From positions 12,356-76,355 of the forward strand of contig CAZGVB010000005.1 in the NCBI GenBank assembly GCA_964528825.1: a stretch of 64,000 nucleotides of DNA, written 5' to 3'. A program made the translations under genes and the position numbers. Below, in pieces: positions 34,873 to 43,532 of this stretch. This stretch comes from RGIG5612 sp964528825. GTDB taxonomy: Bacteria; Bacillota; Clostridia; Lachnospirales; Lachnospiraceae. The first letter of the stretch is position 1. Every line of letters begins with the position of its first letter. The notes below the pieces were generated by a model. The model did no database searches, was not told where the DNA came from, and saw nothing but the letters and a program-made list of their open reading frames with translations.

Positions 34873-35901
34873 TCACAGCAGATCAGCGATCTCGTAAATA
34901 AGTCTTTCACTTTTCTCCCAACCAAGGCAAGGATCTGTTATGGACTTTCCATATATCCCGTCACCTATCTTTTGACATCCGTCTTCAATATAACTCTCTA
35001 TCATAAGACCCTTGACAATCTTTTTTATATCCGAAGAAACCCGTCTGCTATGTATTACATCCTCTGATATTCTTATCTGCTCAAGATATCTTTTGCCGGA
35101 ATTTGAATGGTTACAATCAATTATCAATGCCGGATTTAAAAGATTGCATTCTTCATAGCTGTCTATAAGATTGCGTATGTCTTCATAATGATAATTGGCA
35201 TGATTGCGTCCATATGCATCAACATATCCTCTGAGTATGGCATGTGCAAAAGGATTTCCTTCAGTTTGCACCTCCCATCCTCTATATATGAATTTTTGTC
35301 TGCTCTGAGCGGCAATGATCGAATTAAGCATGACGGAAATATCGCCGCCTGTAGGATTTTTCATTCCAACGGGGATACCCACGCCGCTTGCTACAAGCCT
35401 ATGTTCTTGATCCTCAACAGATCTTGCGCCTACCGCTACATATGACAGCAGATCTGACAGATAGCTATGATTTTCGTGATAAAGCATCTCCTCGGCACAT
35501 GTGAAACCGGTCTCTGTCACTACTCTTGTATGCATCTCGCGCACCGCTATAATGCCGGCCAGCATATCCTCTTTTCCGTCTGAGACAGGCTGATGGAGCA
35601 TTCCTTTATATCCTATACCCTTTGTGCGCGGCTTGTTGGTATATACCCTCGGTATTATAAATATCTTATCCTCTACCTTCTCCTGCACCCTTGCAAGGCG
35701 TGACATATAATCAAGCACTGCCGTTTCATTATCCGCAGAACATGGACCGATTATGAGCAGCAGACGATCATCCTTGCCCTCAAATATATTTCTTATGCAC
35801 TCATCTCTTTTGGCTTTGATCTTTTTTATGTCATCCTTTATAGGAAACTGCTGTTTGAGCTCTTCAGGTGTCGGCAATTCCCTTATAAACGTCATCTGCA
35901 T
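34873..35901 (-). CDS. 3-deoxy-7-phosphoheptulonate (DAHP) synthase, class I
   Basis: The first enzyme of the shikimate pathway, condensing phosphoenolpyruvate and erythrose 4-phosphate. From the chosen start the protein has 342 residues. Class I hallmarks include LLLIIGPCSADNETAVLDY near 47, RVYTNKPRTKGIGYKGMLHQP near 83, VGARSVEDQEHRLVASG, GMKNPTGGDISVMLN and the metal/substrate motif LIIDCNHSNSGK. The open frame extends 23 codons into proC, but the ATG at 35901 lies 1 nt past the proC stop and has AGGAG upstream, so I start there. Which feedback type (Phe, Tyr, Trp) it is cannot be read reliably. It forms an operon with proC. Confidence 0.94.
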   Translation of the reverse strand: MQMTFIRELPTPEELKQQFPIKDDIKKIKAKRDECIRNIFEGKDDRLLLIIGPCSADNETAVLDYMSRLARVQEKVEDKIFIIPRVYTNKPRTKGIGYKGMLHQPVSDGKEDMLAGIIAVREMHTRVVTETGFTCAEEMLYHENHSYLSDLLSYVAVGARSVEDQEHRLVASGVGIPVGMKNPTGGDISVMLNSIIAAQSRQKFIYRGWEVQTEGNPFAHAILRGYVDAYGRNHANYHYEDIRNLIDSYEECNLLNPALIIDCNHSNSGKRYLEQIRISEDVIHSRRVSSDIKKIVKGLMIESYIEDGCQKIGDGIYGKSITDPCLGWEKSERLIYEIADLL

Positions 35902-35902
35902 A

Positions 35903-36700
35903 TCATCCAAGCTCCTCGCTTCTGTTGTAGCAGCCTTCAGTAGCCGCCCATATTGCTTTGGAAAAGCCATTCTCTTCCAATCCTTTTATGCCTTCTATGG
36001 TAGTGCCGCCCTTTGAGCATACCTTTTCTTTAAGCTTTTGCGGATCTTCTCCTGTCCTTATGACCATCATAGCCGCCCCATATACTGCTCTTGCAGCAAG
36101 GTCTTTTGCCGTTTGGTATGGCAGACCCTTTGCCTCGCATGATCTTGCAAGCTCATCTATAAACATATATACATATGCCGGTGAGCTTCCGCTGGCACAT
36201 ACAACAGCGCTCATTTGATCTTCTTCTACCTTGTAAAAATCTCCTACAGATTTAAATATTTTACTAACAAGCTCCGTCTCTTCCTTGTTAAATTTATCTT
36301 CATCATAGGATATTCCGGTCACTCCGTATCCGATAAGTGCAGGAGTGTCCGGCATTGCTCTTATGACCCTTACCTTGCCATTTAAAGCTTCATTTATATA
36401 ATCTATCCTCTTGCCGGGAGCAAGTGAGACAATTATCATATTTTCTCTTACATCTTCGGAGATTTCCTTAAGAACCTCTTCATACATTTGAGGCTTAATA
36501 GCAAGAATAACAATATCTGATCTGTGAACAAGTTCGATATTATCCGCTGCAGCCCTTATACCAAGCTCGTCCGATATCAACTTTTTTTTACTTTCTGTCT
36601 TACATGAGAAAAATATGTCATCCGGATCATAAACGCTAAGCAGTCCGCGCGCAAACGCCTGTCCCATATTTCCCATTCCTATAAAACCTATCTTAGCCAA
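35903..36700 (-). CDS. proC: pyrroline-5-carboxylate reductase
   Basis: The final step of proline synthesis, reducing pyrroline-5-carboxylate with NAD(P)H. The N-terminal Rossmann motif is KIGFIGMGNMGQAFARGLL; IKPQMYEEVLKEI and IRAMPDTPALIGYGVTG near 110 are typical, as is the C-terminal SPAYVYMFIDELA and the SKGGTTIEGIKGLEE motif. I choose the TTG at 36700 as start: GGAGG lies 7 nt before it and the next codons read AKIGFIG, whereas the ATG at 36745 would add 15 atypical residues without a good ribosome site. The protein then has 265 residues, the family's usual size. Confidence 0.94.
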   Translation of the reverse strand: MAKIGFIGMGNMGQAFARGLLSVYDPDDIFFSCKTESKKKLISDELGIRAAADNIELVHRSDIVILAIKPQMYEEVLKEISEDVRENMIIVSLAPGKRIDYINEALNGKVRVIRAMPDTPALIGYGVTGISYDEDKFNKEETELVSKIFKSVGDFYKVEEDQMSAVVCASGSSPAYVYMFIDELARSCEAKGLPYQTAKDLAARAVYGAAMMVIRTGEDPQKLKEKVCSKGGTTIEGIKGLEENGFSKAIWAATEGCYNRSEELG

Positions 36701-36765
36701 TTTTATTCCTCCATTTTCAACTTTATACCATAAGCATACTATCACAAGAGCAATTAAATTACACG

Positions 36766-36807
36766 CAAAAAAACAGCAGATAGAGATCTTTCGACTTCTA
36801 TCTGCTG
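36766..36807 (-). terminator. intrinsic terminator after rny
   Basis: Minus-strand arms CAGCAGATAG and CTATCTGCTG (36798-36807 and 36774-36783) are followed by TTTTTTT. A T-rich tract on the other side may make it bidirectional. Confidence 0.82.
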
Positions 36808-36838
36808 AAATTTTTATTTGATGCTCAGTAGTTATTTA

Positions 36839-38392
36839 CTATTTTGCATAATCGACCACTCTGGATTCACGTATAATGTTGACCTTAATCTGTCCGGGAT
36901 ATTCAAGACTGTCTTCAATCTCCTTTACAATATCTCTGCCAAGCAATACCATCTGCGAATCGTCTATCTTCTCAGGAACAACCATTACCCTGACCTCTCG
37001 ACCGGCCTGTATAGCATAAGACATTTCAACTTCCTTATGGCTGTTGCATATCTCTTCAAGTTGAGTAAGTCTTGTGGTATAAGCATCCATGACTTCTCTT
37101 CTTGCACCGGGCCTTGCAGCACTTATAGCATCTGCTGCCTGTACAAGACATGCAATAAGTGATTCGGGTTCACAGTCACCATGGTGAGCAGCCACAGCAT
37201 TGATAACTATGCTGTTTTCTTTATATTTTTTGCATATATCAACACCAAGCTGTATATGTGATCCGCTGACCTCATGGTCTATAGCTTTACCTATATCATG
37301 AAGAAGACCCGCTCTTTTTGCAAGACGTACATCCAAGCCAAGCTCTCCCGCCATCAATCCGCAGAGTATTGCAACCTCTTTGGAATGTTTGAGAGCATTC
37401 TGGCCATAGCTTGTCCTATATTTCATGCGGCCGAGCAGCTTGATCTCTTCAGGATGAAGTCCATGAACACCAACCTCAAGAACTGCCGCATCTCCCTCTT
37501 CCTTAATGATCTTGTCTACTTCCTTTTGAGCCTTTTGAACAGCCTCCTCTATCTTTGCAGGATGGATTCTTCCGTCTACAATAAGCCTCTCCAGTGCCAA
37601 TCTTGCTACTTCACGTCTTACAGGATCAAATCCCGATAATATCACTGCCTCCGGTGTATCATCTATGATAAGATCTACACCTGTAAGTGTCTCGATCGAT
37701 CTGATATTTCTTCCTTCTCTTCCTATGATACGTCCTTTAATCTCATCATTCGGAAGCTGAACAACTGTTATCGTAGCCTCAGCTATATGATCAACTGCTG
37801 TCCTTTGAATAGCATTAACGACAATCTCCTTTGAACGCGCATCTGCTTCTTCCTTCGCTCTGACCTCTTGTTCCTTGATGAGCTTCGCCATATCGGTTTT
37901 AACGTCATCTTTAATGGTCTCGAGCAGCATGTCCTTTGCCTGATCGGATGTCAAACCTGATATCCGCTCCAGCTCTGCCTGCTTCTTTTCGTTTGCCTTG
38001 TTAAGCTCTTCTTTTAATTTATCGGCAGCCTGATGCTTAGCCTCAAGTGATCTTTGAAGCTTTTCGATAGATTCATTTTTTCTATCAACATCCTCTTCCT
38101 TTTGAAGAACTCTTTTCTCGTATTTTTGGAGTTCCGCTCTGCGCTCCTTGGTCTCTTTATCAAGCTCCTTTTTAGTCTTTATGGATTCTTCCTTGACTTC
38201 GATAAGCGCTTCCCTTTTTTTAGCTTCTGCCTGTTTTACAGCATCATCTATGATGGATCTTGATCTTTCCTCGGCACTGCCGATCTTATTATCATAAGCG
38301 TTTTTAAAATGAGTTTTTGATAAGAACCAGAAGATGACCGCACCAAGCAAAAAAGCTACAACTCCAATAATTACCGCTATTACTGGATTCAT
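36839..38392 (-). CDS. rny: ribonuclease Y
   Basis: RNase Y is the membrane-bound endoribonuclease that starts mRNA decay in many Firmicutes. The 517-residue protein has the standard layout: an N-terminal transmembrane helix (about 4-24), a long charged coiled coil to about residue 200, a KH domain (GRIIGREGRNIRSIETLTGVD near 215) and an HD domain (RAGLLHDIGKAIDHE near 350; AAHHGDCEPES). AGGAGG lies 8-9 nt before the ATG. It is a single-gene unit bounded by its own terminator. Nothing unusual. Confidence 0.96.
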   Translation of the reverse strand: MNPVIAVIIGVVAFLLGAVIFWFLSKTHFKNAYDNKIGSAEERSRSIIDDAVKQAEAKKREALIEVKEESIKTKKELDKETKERRAELQKYEKRVLQKEEDVDRKNESIEKLQRSLEAKHQAADKLKEELNKANEKKQAELERISGLTSDQAKDMLLETIKDDVKTDMAKLIKEQEVRAKEEADARSKEIVVNAIQRTAVDHIAEATITVVQLPNDEIKGRIIGREGRNIRSIETLTGVDLIIDDTPEAVILSGFDPVRREVARLALERLIVDGRIHPAKIEEAVQKAQKEVDKIIKEEGDAAVLEVGVHGLHPEEIKLLGRMKYRTSYGQNALKHSKEVAILCGLMAGELGLDVRLAKRAGLLHDIGKAIDHEVSGSHIQLGVDICKKYKENSIVINAVAAHHGDCEPESLIACLVQAADAISAARPGARREVMDAYTTRLTQLEEICNSHKEVEMSYAIQAGREVRVMVVPEKIDDSQMVLLGRDIVKEIEDSLEYPGQIKVNIIRESRVVDYAK

Positions 38393-38478
38393 ACGAGGTA
38401 CACCTCCTTTATTAAATTTTCATTGTGCATGTTGAAATAAAATCAACCAAGTAATTATATTATTATTTTTTATACATG

Positions 38479-39417
38479 TCAATCATGGCATTTCTTAAGC
38501 AGCTCTTCCCATTTTTCATCTACATATTTTTGGGCATTTTCAATAGTCCATTCATTGCCCTTTTTAAAGCAATGACTAAATCTTCCCTGAAGTTTCATGA
38601 ATTCCTCAACAGGGAGCTTTTTCTTGGGTTCGTAATTCAAATACCATTTTCCGTCAATTATCTCATACATAGGCCATACGCATGTATCTACAGCCATGCG
38701 GCATATAAGAGCAAGATCCTCGGCAGGATATTGCCATCCTCTGGGACATGGAGTCATAACATTGACAAATGCGGGGCCGGATGTATAAATAGCCTTTCTC
38801 GCCTTTTCATGAAGGTCCTTCATGTTTCCTATAAAAGTTGTCTGAGCAACATATGGTATATTATGTGCTGCAACTATCTCAGTGAGATTCTTTTTATTTT
38901 CTTTTTTTCCAGTGGATACTGTTCCCTTAGGTGTCGTGGTGGCATTTGAAAATCTGGGTGTCGCGGAAGATCTTTGAATGCCCGTATTCATATATGCTTC
39001 GTTATCATAGCAAAAATATGCCATATCGGTACCTCTCTCAAGAGCTCCCGAAAGAGATTGAAAGCCTATATCATAAGTTCCGCCGTCACCGCCTATAGCT
39101 AATATCTTAACCTCTGTATTCTCCGAAATCTCACCTGTTTTCTTTTTAGCAGCATATGCTGCCGCAACACCGCTCGCTATTGCCGACGCATTTTCGAATG
39201 CCCCATGTATATATGAATCCTGCCATGCCGTATAAGGATATATAAATGAAGAGACCTCAAGACATCCTGTTGCATTCACGATCACGGCCTTATCATCTTC
39301 ATTTAACGCTCTGGTCATGGCTCTGCACAGGATACCGGCTCCGCAGCCTGAACATAATCTATGCCCAGGTGCAAAGCGTTCCGGTTTGCTGAGTTCGGTT
39401 TTGTGATCATAAGACAT
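38479..39417 (-). CDS. porB: pyruvate:ferredoxin oxidoreductase beta subunit
   Basis: The thiamine-pyrophosphate-binding subunit of four-subunit pyruvate:ferredoxin oxidoreductase, 312 residues. Cysteines for a [4Fe-4S] cluster are in HRLCSGCGAGILCRAM near 20; the TPP/Mg2+ motif is GGDGGTYDIGFQSLSGALERG near 108 followed by YDNEAYMNTGIQRS. TPCPRGWQYP with a further cluster cysteine lies near 220. It is the last gene of porGDAB; start and stop share one base with porA. The enzyme makes acetyl-CoA, CO2 and reduced ferredoxin in the cytoplasm. Confidence 0.92.
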   Translation of the reverse strand: MSYDHKTELSKPERFAPGHRLCSGCGAGILCRAMTRALNEDDKAVIVNATGCLEVSSFIYPYTAWQDSYIHGAFENASAIASGVAAAYAAKKKTGEISENTEVKILAIGGDGGTYDIGFQSLSGALERGTDMAYFCYDNEAYMNTGIQRSSATPRFSNATTTPKGTVSTGKKENKKNLTEIVAAHNIPYVAQTTFIGNMKDLHEKARKAIYTSGPAFVNVMTPCPRGWQYPAEDLALICRMAVDTCVWPMYEIIDGKWYLNYEPKKKLPVEEFMKLQGRFSHCFKKGNEWTIENAQKYVDEKWEELLKKCHD

Positions 39418-40616
39418 CAGAATACCTCCCTTGTATTGCTTCGCTGACCCATGTGGATATATGTTTCATATTCATTGTTTCCGTTTGCTATGTCTAAAAG
39501 ATGCTTATATGCTCTCTCCAGATCTTCTACCCGGCAGTCACGGCCTCCGAGTCCGAATATTATATCGATCATCTTGGGGATGTTGTTTAATTTTATACAT
39601 GAAGCAGCGGTGTCAGCAAAAACAGGTCCTCCGTTTCCTGAAAAGCCCTCGCTCTTGTCCATTACTGCAACTGCTTTACAATTTTTTATGGCATTTGCGA
39701 CCTCATTCGAAGGAAACGGTCTGAATACCCTTATCTTGACAAAACCTACCTTTATACCCTCGGATCTCATTTTATCGACGCATGCCCTTGCCGTTCCGGC
39801 TGTACTGCCCATGACGATCAAAGCGACCTGCGCGTCATCCATCTCATATTCTTCTATAAGTCCGTATCTTCTGCCAAATTTATTCTCAAAGTCCGCACCT
39901 ACTTTTAGTATTACATTTTTTGCTTCCTTCATGGCATTTGCCTGCTGAACCTTATGTTCCATATAAAACGGACTAATATCGTAAGGTCCGACTGCAAGCG
40001 GCCTTTGGTCGTTTAGGAGATAATTTTCAGGATGGTATTTACCTGCAAAGGCCCTGACCTTTTCATCGGACTCAAGCAATATATTCTCTACCGCATGCGA
40101 TGTGATAAAGCCGTCTTGACAGATCATTACCGGAAGTCTTACATTTTCATCCTCTCCGATTCGCATCGCCTGCAGAAAATTATCATATGCTTCCTGATTG
40201 TTCTCCGAATATATCTGAATCCAACCTGAATCCCTTGCACCCATGGCATCTGAATGATCGTTGTTGATATTTATGGGACCTGTAAGTGCTCTGGTAACGC
40301 AGGCCATAGTTACCGGCAATCTGGCAGATGCTACAACATAAAGCATTTCATACATAAATGAAAGTCCCGCCGACGATGTCGCCGTAACTGCTCTGCAGCC
40401 GGCTGCCTCCGCCCCCATGCATACTGACATTGAGGAATGCTCGGATTCAACCGTTACAAATTCCGTATTTACCAAACCGTCTGCAACATATTGTGCATAA
40501 TATTGCGGTATCTCCGTGGACGGAGTGATGGGAAATGCAGCAAAAACATCCGGTTCGATCTGTTTCATGGCATATGCTATGGCTTCGTTTCCGGACATTC
40601 TCTCTCTTATGCTCAT
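39417..40616 (-). CDS. porA: pyruvate:ferredoxin oxidoreductase alpha subunit
   Basis: The 399-residue alpha subunit contains the pyrimidine-binding domain of the TPP enzyme and a transketolase C-like domain. Typical stretches are FAAFPITPSTEIPQYYAQY near 28, VESEHSSMSVCMGAEAAGCR near 56, TSSAGLSFMYEMLYVV and GPININNDHSDAMGARDSGW near 113, the last being a strong marker for pyruvate-type enzymes. It overlaps porD upstream and porB downstream by one base each, implying coupled translation. Substrate choice of pyruvate over branched-chain 2-oxoacids is inferred from these motifs. Confidence 0.91.
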   Translation of the reverse strand: MSIRERMSGNEAIAYAMKQIEPDVFAAFPITPSTEIPQYYAQYVADGLVNTEFVTVESEHSSMSVCMGAEAAGCRAVTATSSAGLSFMYEMLYVVASARLPVTMACVTRALTGPININNDHSDAMGARDSGWIQIYSENNQEAYDNFLQAMRIGEDENVRLPVMICQDGFITSHAVENILLESDEKVRAFAGKYHPENYLLNDQRPLAVGPYDISPFYMEHKVQQANAMKEAKNVILKVGADFENKFGRRYGLIEEYEMDDAQVALIVMGSTAGTARACVDKMRSEGIKVGFVKIRVFRPFPSNEVANAIKNCKAVAVMDKSEGFSGNGGPVFADTAASCIKLNNIPKMIDIIFGLGGRDCRVEDLERAYKHLLDIANGNNEYETYIHMGQRSNTREVF

Positions 40617-40966
40617 TATTCATCCTCCCCAAGGCATTTATTATATTCTTTTTGGCCTTCTTGTGAATTTTCTTTAATAAATTCTATCGCACCAAAGGGA
40701 CAGATCTTAGCACAGATTCCGCATCCCTTACAATGATCAAGGTCAAAGTCTCTTCTTTTTCTCTCTTCAACCGGGATTGATGAATCCGGGCAAAAAGGAG
40801 CACAAAGGAGACATTGTTTACATTTACTTTCATTCCATACAGGTCTGTTTGTTCTCCATTGACCGGTCATAATAAGAGACGATGTGCCTCCTTCGGCTAT
40901 CTCCCCACCCACGGTCATTTCCTGCCATGGTGTCTTTTCATTGATCTCGTCAGCTTTTCTGATCAT
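40616..40966 (-). CDS. porD: pyruvate:ferredoxin oxidoreductase delta subunit (2[4Fe-4S] ferredoxin)
   Basis: A 116-residue ferredoxin-like subunit that carries electrons from the catalytic core to ferredoxin. Two complete cluster motifs are visible: CKQCLLCAPFCPDSS near 46 and CKGCGICAKICPFGA near 78. The N-terminal part (WQEMTVGGEIAEGGTSS) is typical of PorD. It overlaps porG by 4 nt and porA by 1 nt. Confidence 0.93.
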   Translation of the reverse strand: MIRKADEINEKTPWQEMTVGGEIAEGGTSSLIMTGQWRTNRPVWNESKCKQCLLCAPFCPDSSIPVEERKRRDFDLDHCKGCGICAKICPFGAIEFIKENSQEGQKEYNKCLGEDE

Positions 40967-41562
40967 AATCCCTTTACCTCATTCAAAGCATCTCTAAGGC
41001 ACTTCATATTTCCGTCTATCACCTGCGGTTTTGTCGCAAATTTGTGCCTGAATGAACTTTCCATATCAGATACAAATTGATCCTCGTCAAGTATTCCGCT
41101 CACTTTTACTATCGCCGCAAGCATCGGTGTGTTCGGAAAATTTTTTCCAAGATCTCTTTCGGATACAGCACGTGCATCAATAGTATATACCTTTCCCTTA
41201 TATCCTTTAAGAAAAGGCAGCAGTTTTGCAGGCTCCTTCGGTGAATTGATCACTATCGCACCCGATTCACTGAGACCCGCCGTGACATCAACCGTCTCAA
41301 GAAGTGTCTCGTCAACCACTACAACATAATCCGGTTCGTATATATTGGAATGAATAGTGCATCTAAGGTCACTTATCCTGTTATATGCAGTTATCGGCGC
41401 ACCCATACGCTCAGGGCCGTATTCCGGAAAACCTTGTACATACTTTCCTGCCGCGAAAGCGGCATCCGCAAGCAGCAGGCACGCCGTTTTTGCACCCTGT
41501 CCGCCGCGTCCGTGCCATCTTATTTCTGTTATATTATTCAATTTTTTTCTCTTTTCCGTCAT
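40963..41562 (-). CDS. porG: pyruvate:ferredoxin oxidoreductase gamma subunit
   Basis: The 199-residue gamma subunit, first gene of the por operon. It opens with the family motif EIRWHGRGGQGAKTACLLLADAA, followed by YVQGFPEYGPERMGAPITAYNRI near 40 and VVVDETLL near 80. No good Shine-Dalgarno sequence precedes the ATG at 41562, so the exact start is less certain than the identity; the family usually begins close to EIRWHG. The following 100 bp upstream hold no clear promoter. Gamma-delta-alpha-beta order is typical of split pyruvate oxidoreductases. Confidence 0.91.
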   Translation of the reverse strand: MTEKRKKLNNITEIRWHGRGGQGAKTACLLLADAAFAAGKYVQGFPEYGPERMGAPITAYNRISDLRCTIHSNIYEPDYVVVVDETLLETVDVTAGLSESGAIVINSPKEPAKLLPFLKGYKGKVYTIDARAVSERDLGKNFPNTPMLAAIVKVSGILDEDQFVSDMESSFRHKFATKPQVIDGNMKCLRDALNEVKGL

Positions 41563-41666
41563 AGAATATAATATCTTTGGGCTTTATAATGCCCTTTCTC
41601 ACTTCATATCAGATTCACATATTTATAAGGTCATCGTTATCAGGCATAATCTGCTGTTATCAACGA

Positions 41667-42590
41667 TTATTTTGTCCGATCGTTACCCATAAGACCTCTT
41701 CCGGTAATGATCCATGGAGCCGGTTCTGATTGGAACATATTGCCGGATGTCAGTTTTGAGACTGTGACCTGTATCATTTCCATATCACCGATATTATTTT
41801 TTTCAAATATCTGAGGAATCCTTGATGCCATATTAAAATCAAGCGTATATATTACGAATTCCATGCTTGGATTTAACTTAAGCAGGCATTTCATTTCCTG
41901 TTCCATACTTGCCGAGGCAACAAGCATTGTAAGACTCGGGACAGTTAATGAGGACATTACCTCATCATCAACGTGATCTATAATATGTATATTATTAATG
42001 CCGAATTTATCTATATTCTCTTCCAGGGTGTCACGGTCCCTTGAAGAGTATTCCACAGCAATGATCTGGCCCTCACTTGCAAGTATCGCCGCTTCTATTG
42101 CAATACTCTCACCGCTTATTATGCATATATCATCCCCATGCGATACATGCATCTTATTTAAAATAATAGCCCTTAATTCGCTGCCGACATATTGGACCGA
42201 GCCTTTTGAAAAGCTTGTATTTTTCATTCCGATCTTGTATATGCTGCAGGCATTTGGATTGATGATAAGCATCGCAGCGGACGCGTTAATGCCACGATTT
42301 ATCATATCCTTGATCCGGTCATGTTTTATAGGACCGGACGGTTCGGACCCCTCATTATACCAGACCTCGCAATCTCCGAGGCCTACGTCCCACATGCGAT
42401 AGAAGATATCATGATGCCCTGCTTCCGTGAAGACCATAACACATTGATTCGCCTCTACGGTAGGTATGATATTTTTATTTTTCTTTGTTATATCCAGAAT
42501 TTTGACTTTTTCAAGATCCACCTGAGTATTATCTACATAATATTGCAGCCATTCCAATATCGAATTATTGCCGAAAAGTACATCTCCCAT
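41667..42590 (-). CDS. CobL/CbiE-CbiT-like protein with degenerate SAM motif
   Basis: A 307-residue protein related to the precorrin-6Y methyltransferase CobL (CbiE joined to CbiT), a cobalamin pathway enzyme. The middle (about 70-115: DVGLGDCEVWYNEG, then LIINP) resembles the second half of CbiE, and residues about 140-250 resemble the CbiT methyltransferase fold (IAIEAAILASEGQIIAVEYS; NIDKFGINNIHIIDH). The usual glycine-rich SAM loop is replaced by CIISGESIAIEAA, and the CbiE N-terminus with its glycine-proline loop is missing; CobL is normally about 400 residues. No other cobalamin genes are near. It lies 30 bp behind metA, so a non-catalytic or altered role is possible. Confidence 0.6.
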   Translation of the reverse strand: MGDVLFGNNSILEWLQYYVDNTQVDLEKVKILDITKKNKNIIPTVEANQCVMVFTEAGHHDIFYRMWDVGLGDCEVWYNEGSEPSGPIKHDRIKDMINRGINASAAMLIINPNACSIYKIGMKNTSFSKGSVQYVGSELRAIILNKMHVSHGDDICIISGESIAIEAAILASEGQIIAVEYSSRDRDTLEENIDKFGINNIHIIDHVDDEVMSSLTVPSLTMLVASASMEQEMKCLLKLNPSMEFVIYTLDFNMASRIPQIFEKNNIGDMEMIQVTVSKLTSGNMFQSEPAPWIITGRGLMGNDRTK

Positions 42591-42620
42591 AATCCTCTCC
42601 TTAATATGACGATTTTATGA

Positions 42621-43532
42621 TCATTTTGTAAGATCATAAGGCGTCACCTGATATACATAATAATTTATCCAATTTGTATATAAAGTATTCGCATGAGCTC
42701 TCCATTTGAGAGTCGGCTTATTTTCCATATCATCATTCGGATAATAATGTTTGGGCATAACAGGATCAATACCCTTCAGCTTGTCTCTCCTATATTCCGC
42801 ATCAAGAGTAAGTCTGTCATATTCCGGATGACCCATAATAAATATATTTTTTCCGCATTTTGTTATACCCAGGAAAAAACCTGCCTCTTTGGAATCTGCA
42901 AGTACTGTTATATCCTTGCATTTAGCAATATCTTTAAGGCTTACCTCGGTATTTCTCGAATGCGGTGCCCAAAAAATATCATCAAAGCCTCTTATAAGCG
43001 GTGTCTTTTTATGATGGGCTTTATGCTCAAATACACCTGACATTTTTTGTGGCAGCATCCTTTTTTTTAATCCGTAAAAATGATACAGCGCAGCCTGAGC
43101 TGCCCAGCATAAAAATATAGTCGAGGTTGAATTTGTCTGAGTCCAGTCCATTATCTCCTTCATCTCGTCCCAATAGCTGACCTCTTCAAACTCCATAAGC
43201 TCCAAAGGCGCTCCCGTGATGATGATCCCGTCGAATCTCCTGCTTTTTACATTCTCAAATTTTTCATAGAATTGATTCAAATGAGCAAGCGGCGTATTTT
43301 TTGATATATGATGCGAAACAGTAATAAATGTCATATTCAGCTGCAAAGGTGTATTTGAAAGTGACCTCAGCATCTGTATCTCTGTATCGTTTTTTATAGG
43401 CATCAGATTCACAAGGCCTATCTCAAGAGGTCTGATATCCTGAGATAGTGCTCTCGTTTCATCCATTATGAAAATATTTTCCTTTTCCACCACTGCCTTT
43501 GCAGGCAGATCACTCTGAACTTTTAAAGGCAT
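42621..43532 (-). CDS. metA: homoserine O-acetyltransferase (MetA family)
   Basis: Activates homoserine for methionine synthesis. The 303-residue protein has the MetA catalytic Cys142 (IFLCWAAQAALYHFYG), His235 and Glu237 (FIMGHPEYD). Residue 111 is Glu (TGAPLELMEFEEV); work on this family showed Glu at this position gives acetyl-CoA specificity and Gly gives succinyl-CoA, so I call it an acetyltransferase although databases often label it succinyltransferase. The start codon overlaps the ligA stop (TAATG). The CobL-like gene follows after 30 bp. The sulfhydrylation partner is not in the window. Confidence 0.93.
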   Translation of the reverse strand: MPLKVQSDLPAKAVVEKENIFIMDETRALSQDIRPLEIGLVNLMPIKNDTEIQMLRSLSNTPLQLNMTFITVSHHISKNTPLAHLNQFYEKFENVKSRRFDGIIITGAPLELMEFEEVSYWDEMKEIMDWTQTNSTSTIFLCWAAQAALYHFYGLKKRMLPQKMSGVFEHKAHHKKTPLIRGFDDIFWAPHSRNTEVSLKDIAKCKDITVLADSKEAGFFLGITKCGKNIFIMGHPEYDRLTLDAEYRRDKLKGIDPVMPKHYYPNDDMENKPTLKWRAHANTLYTNWINYYVYQVTPYDLTK

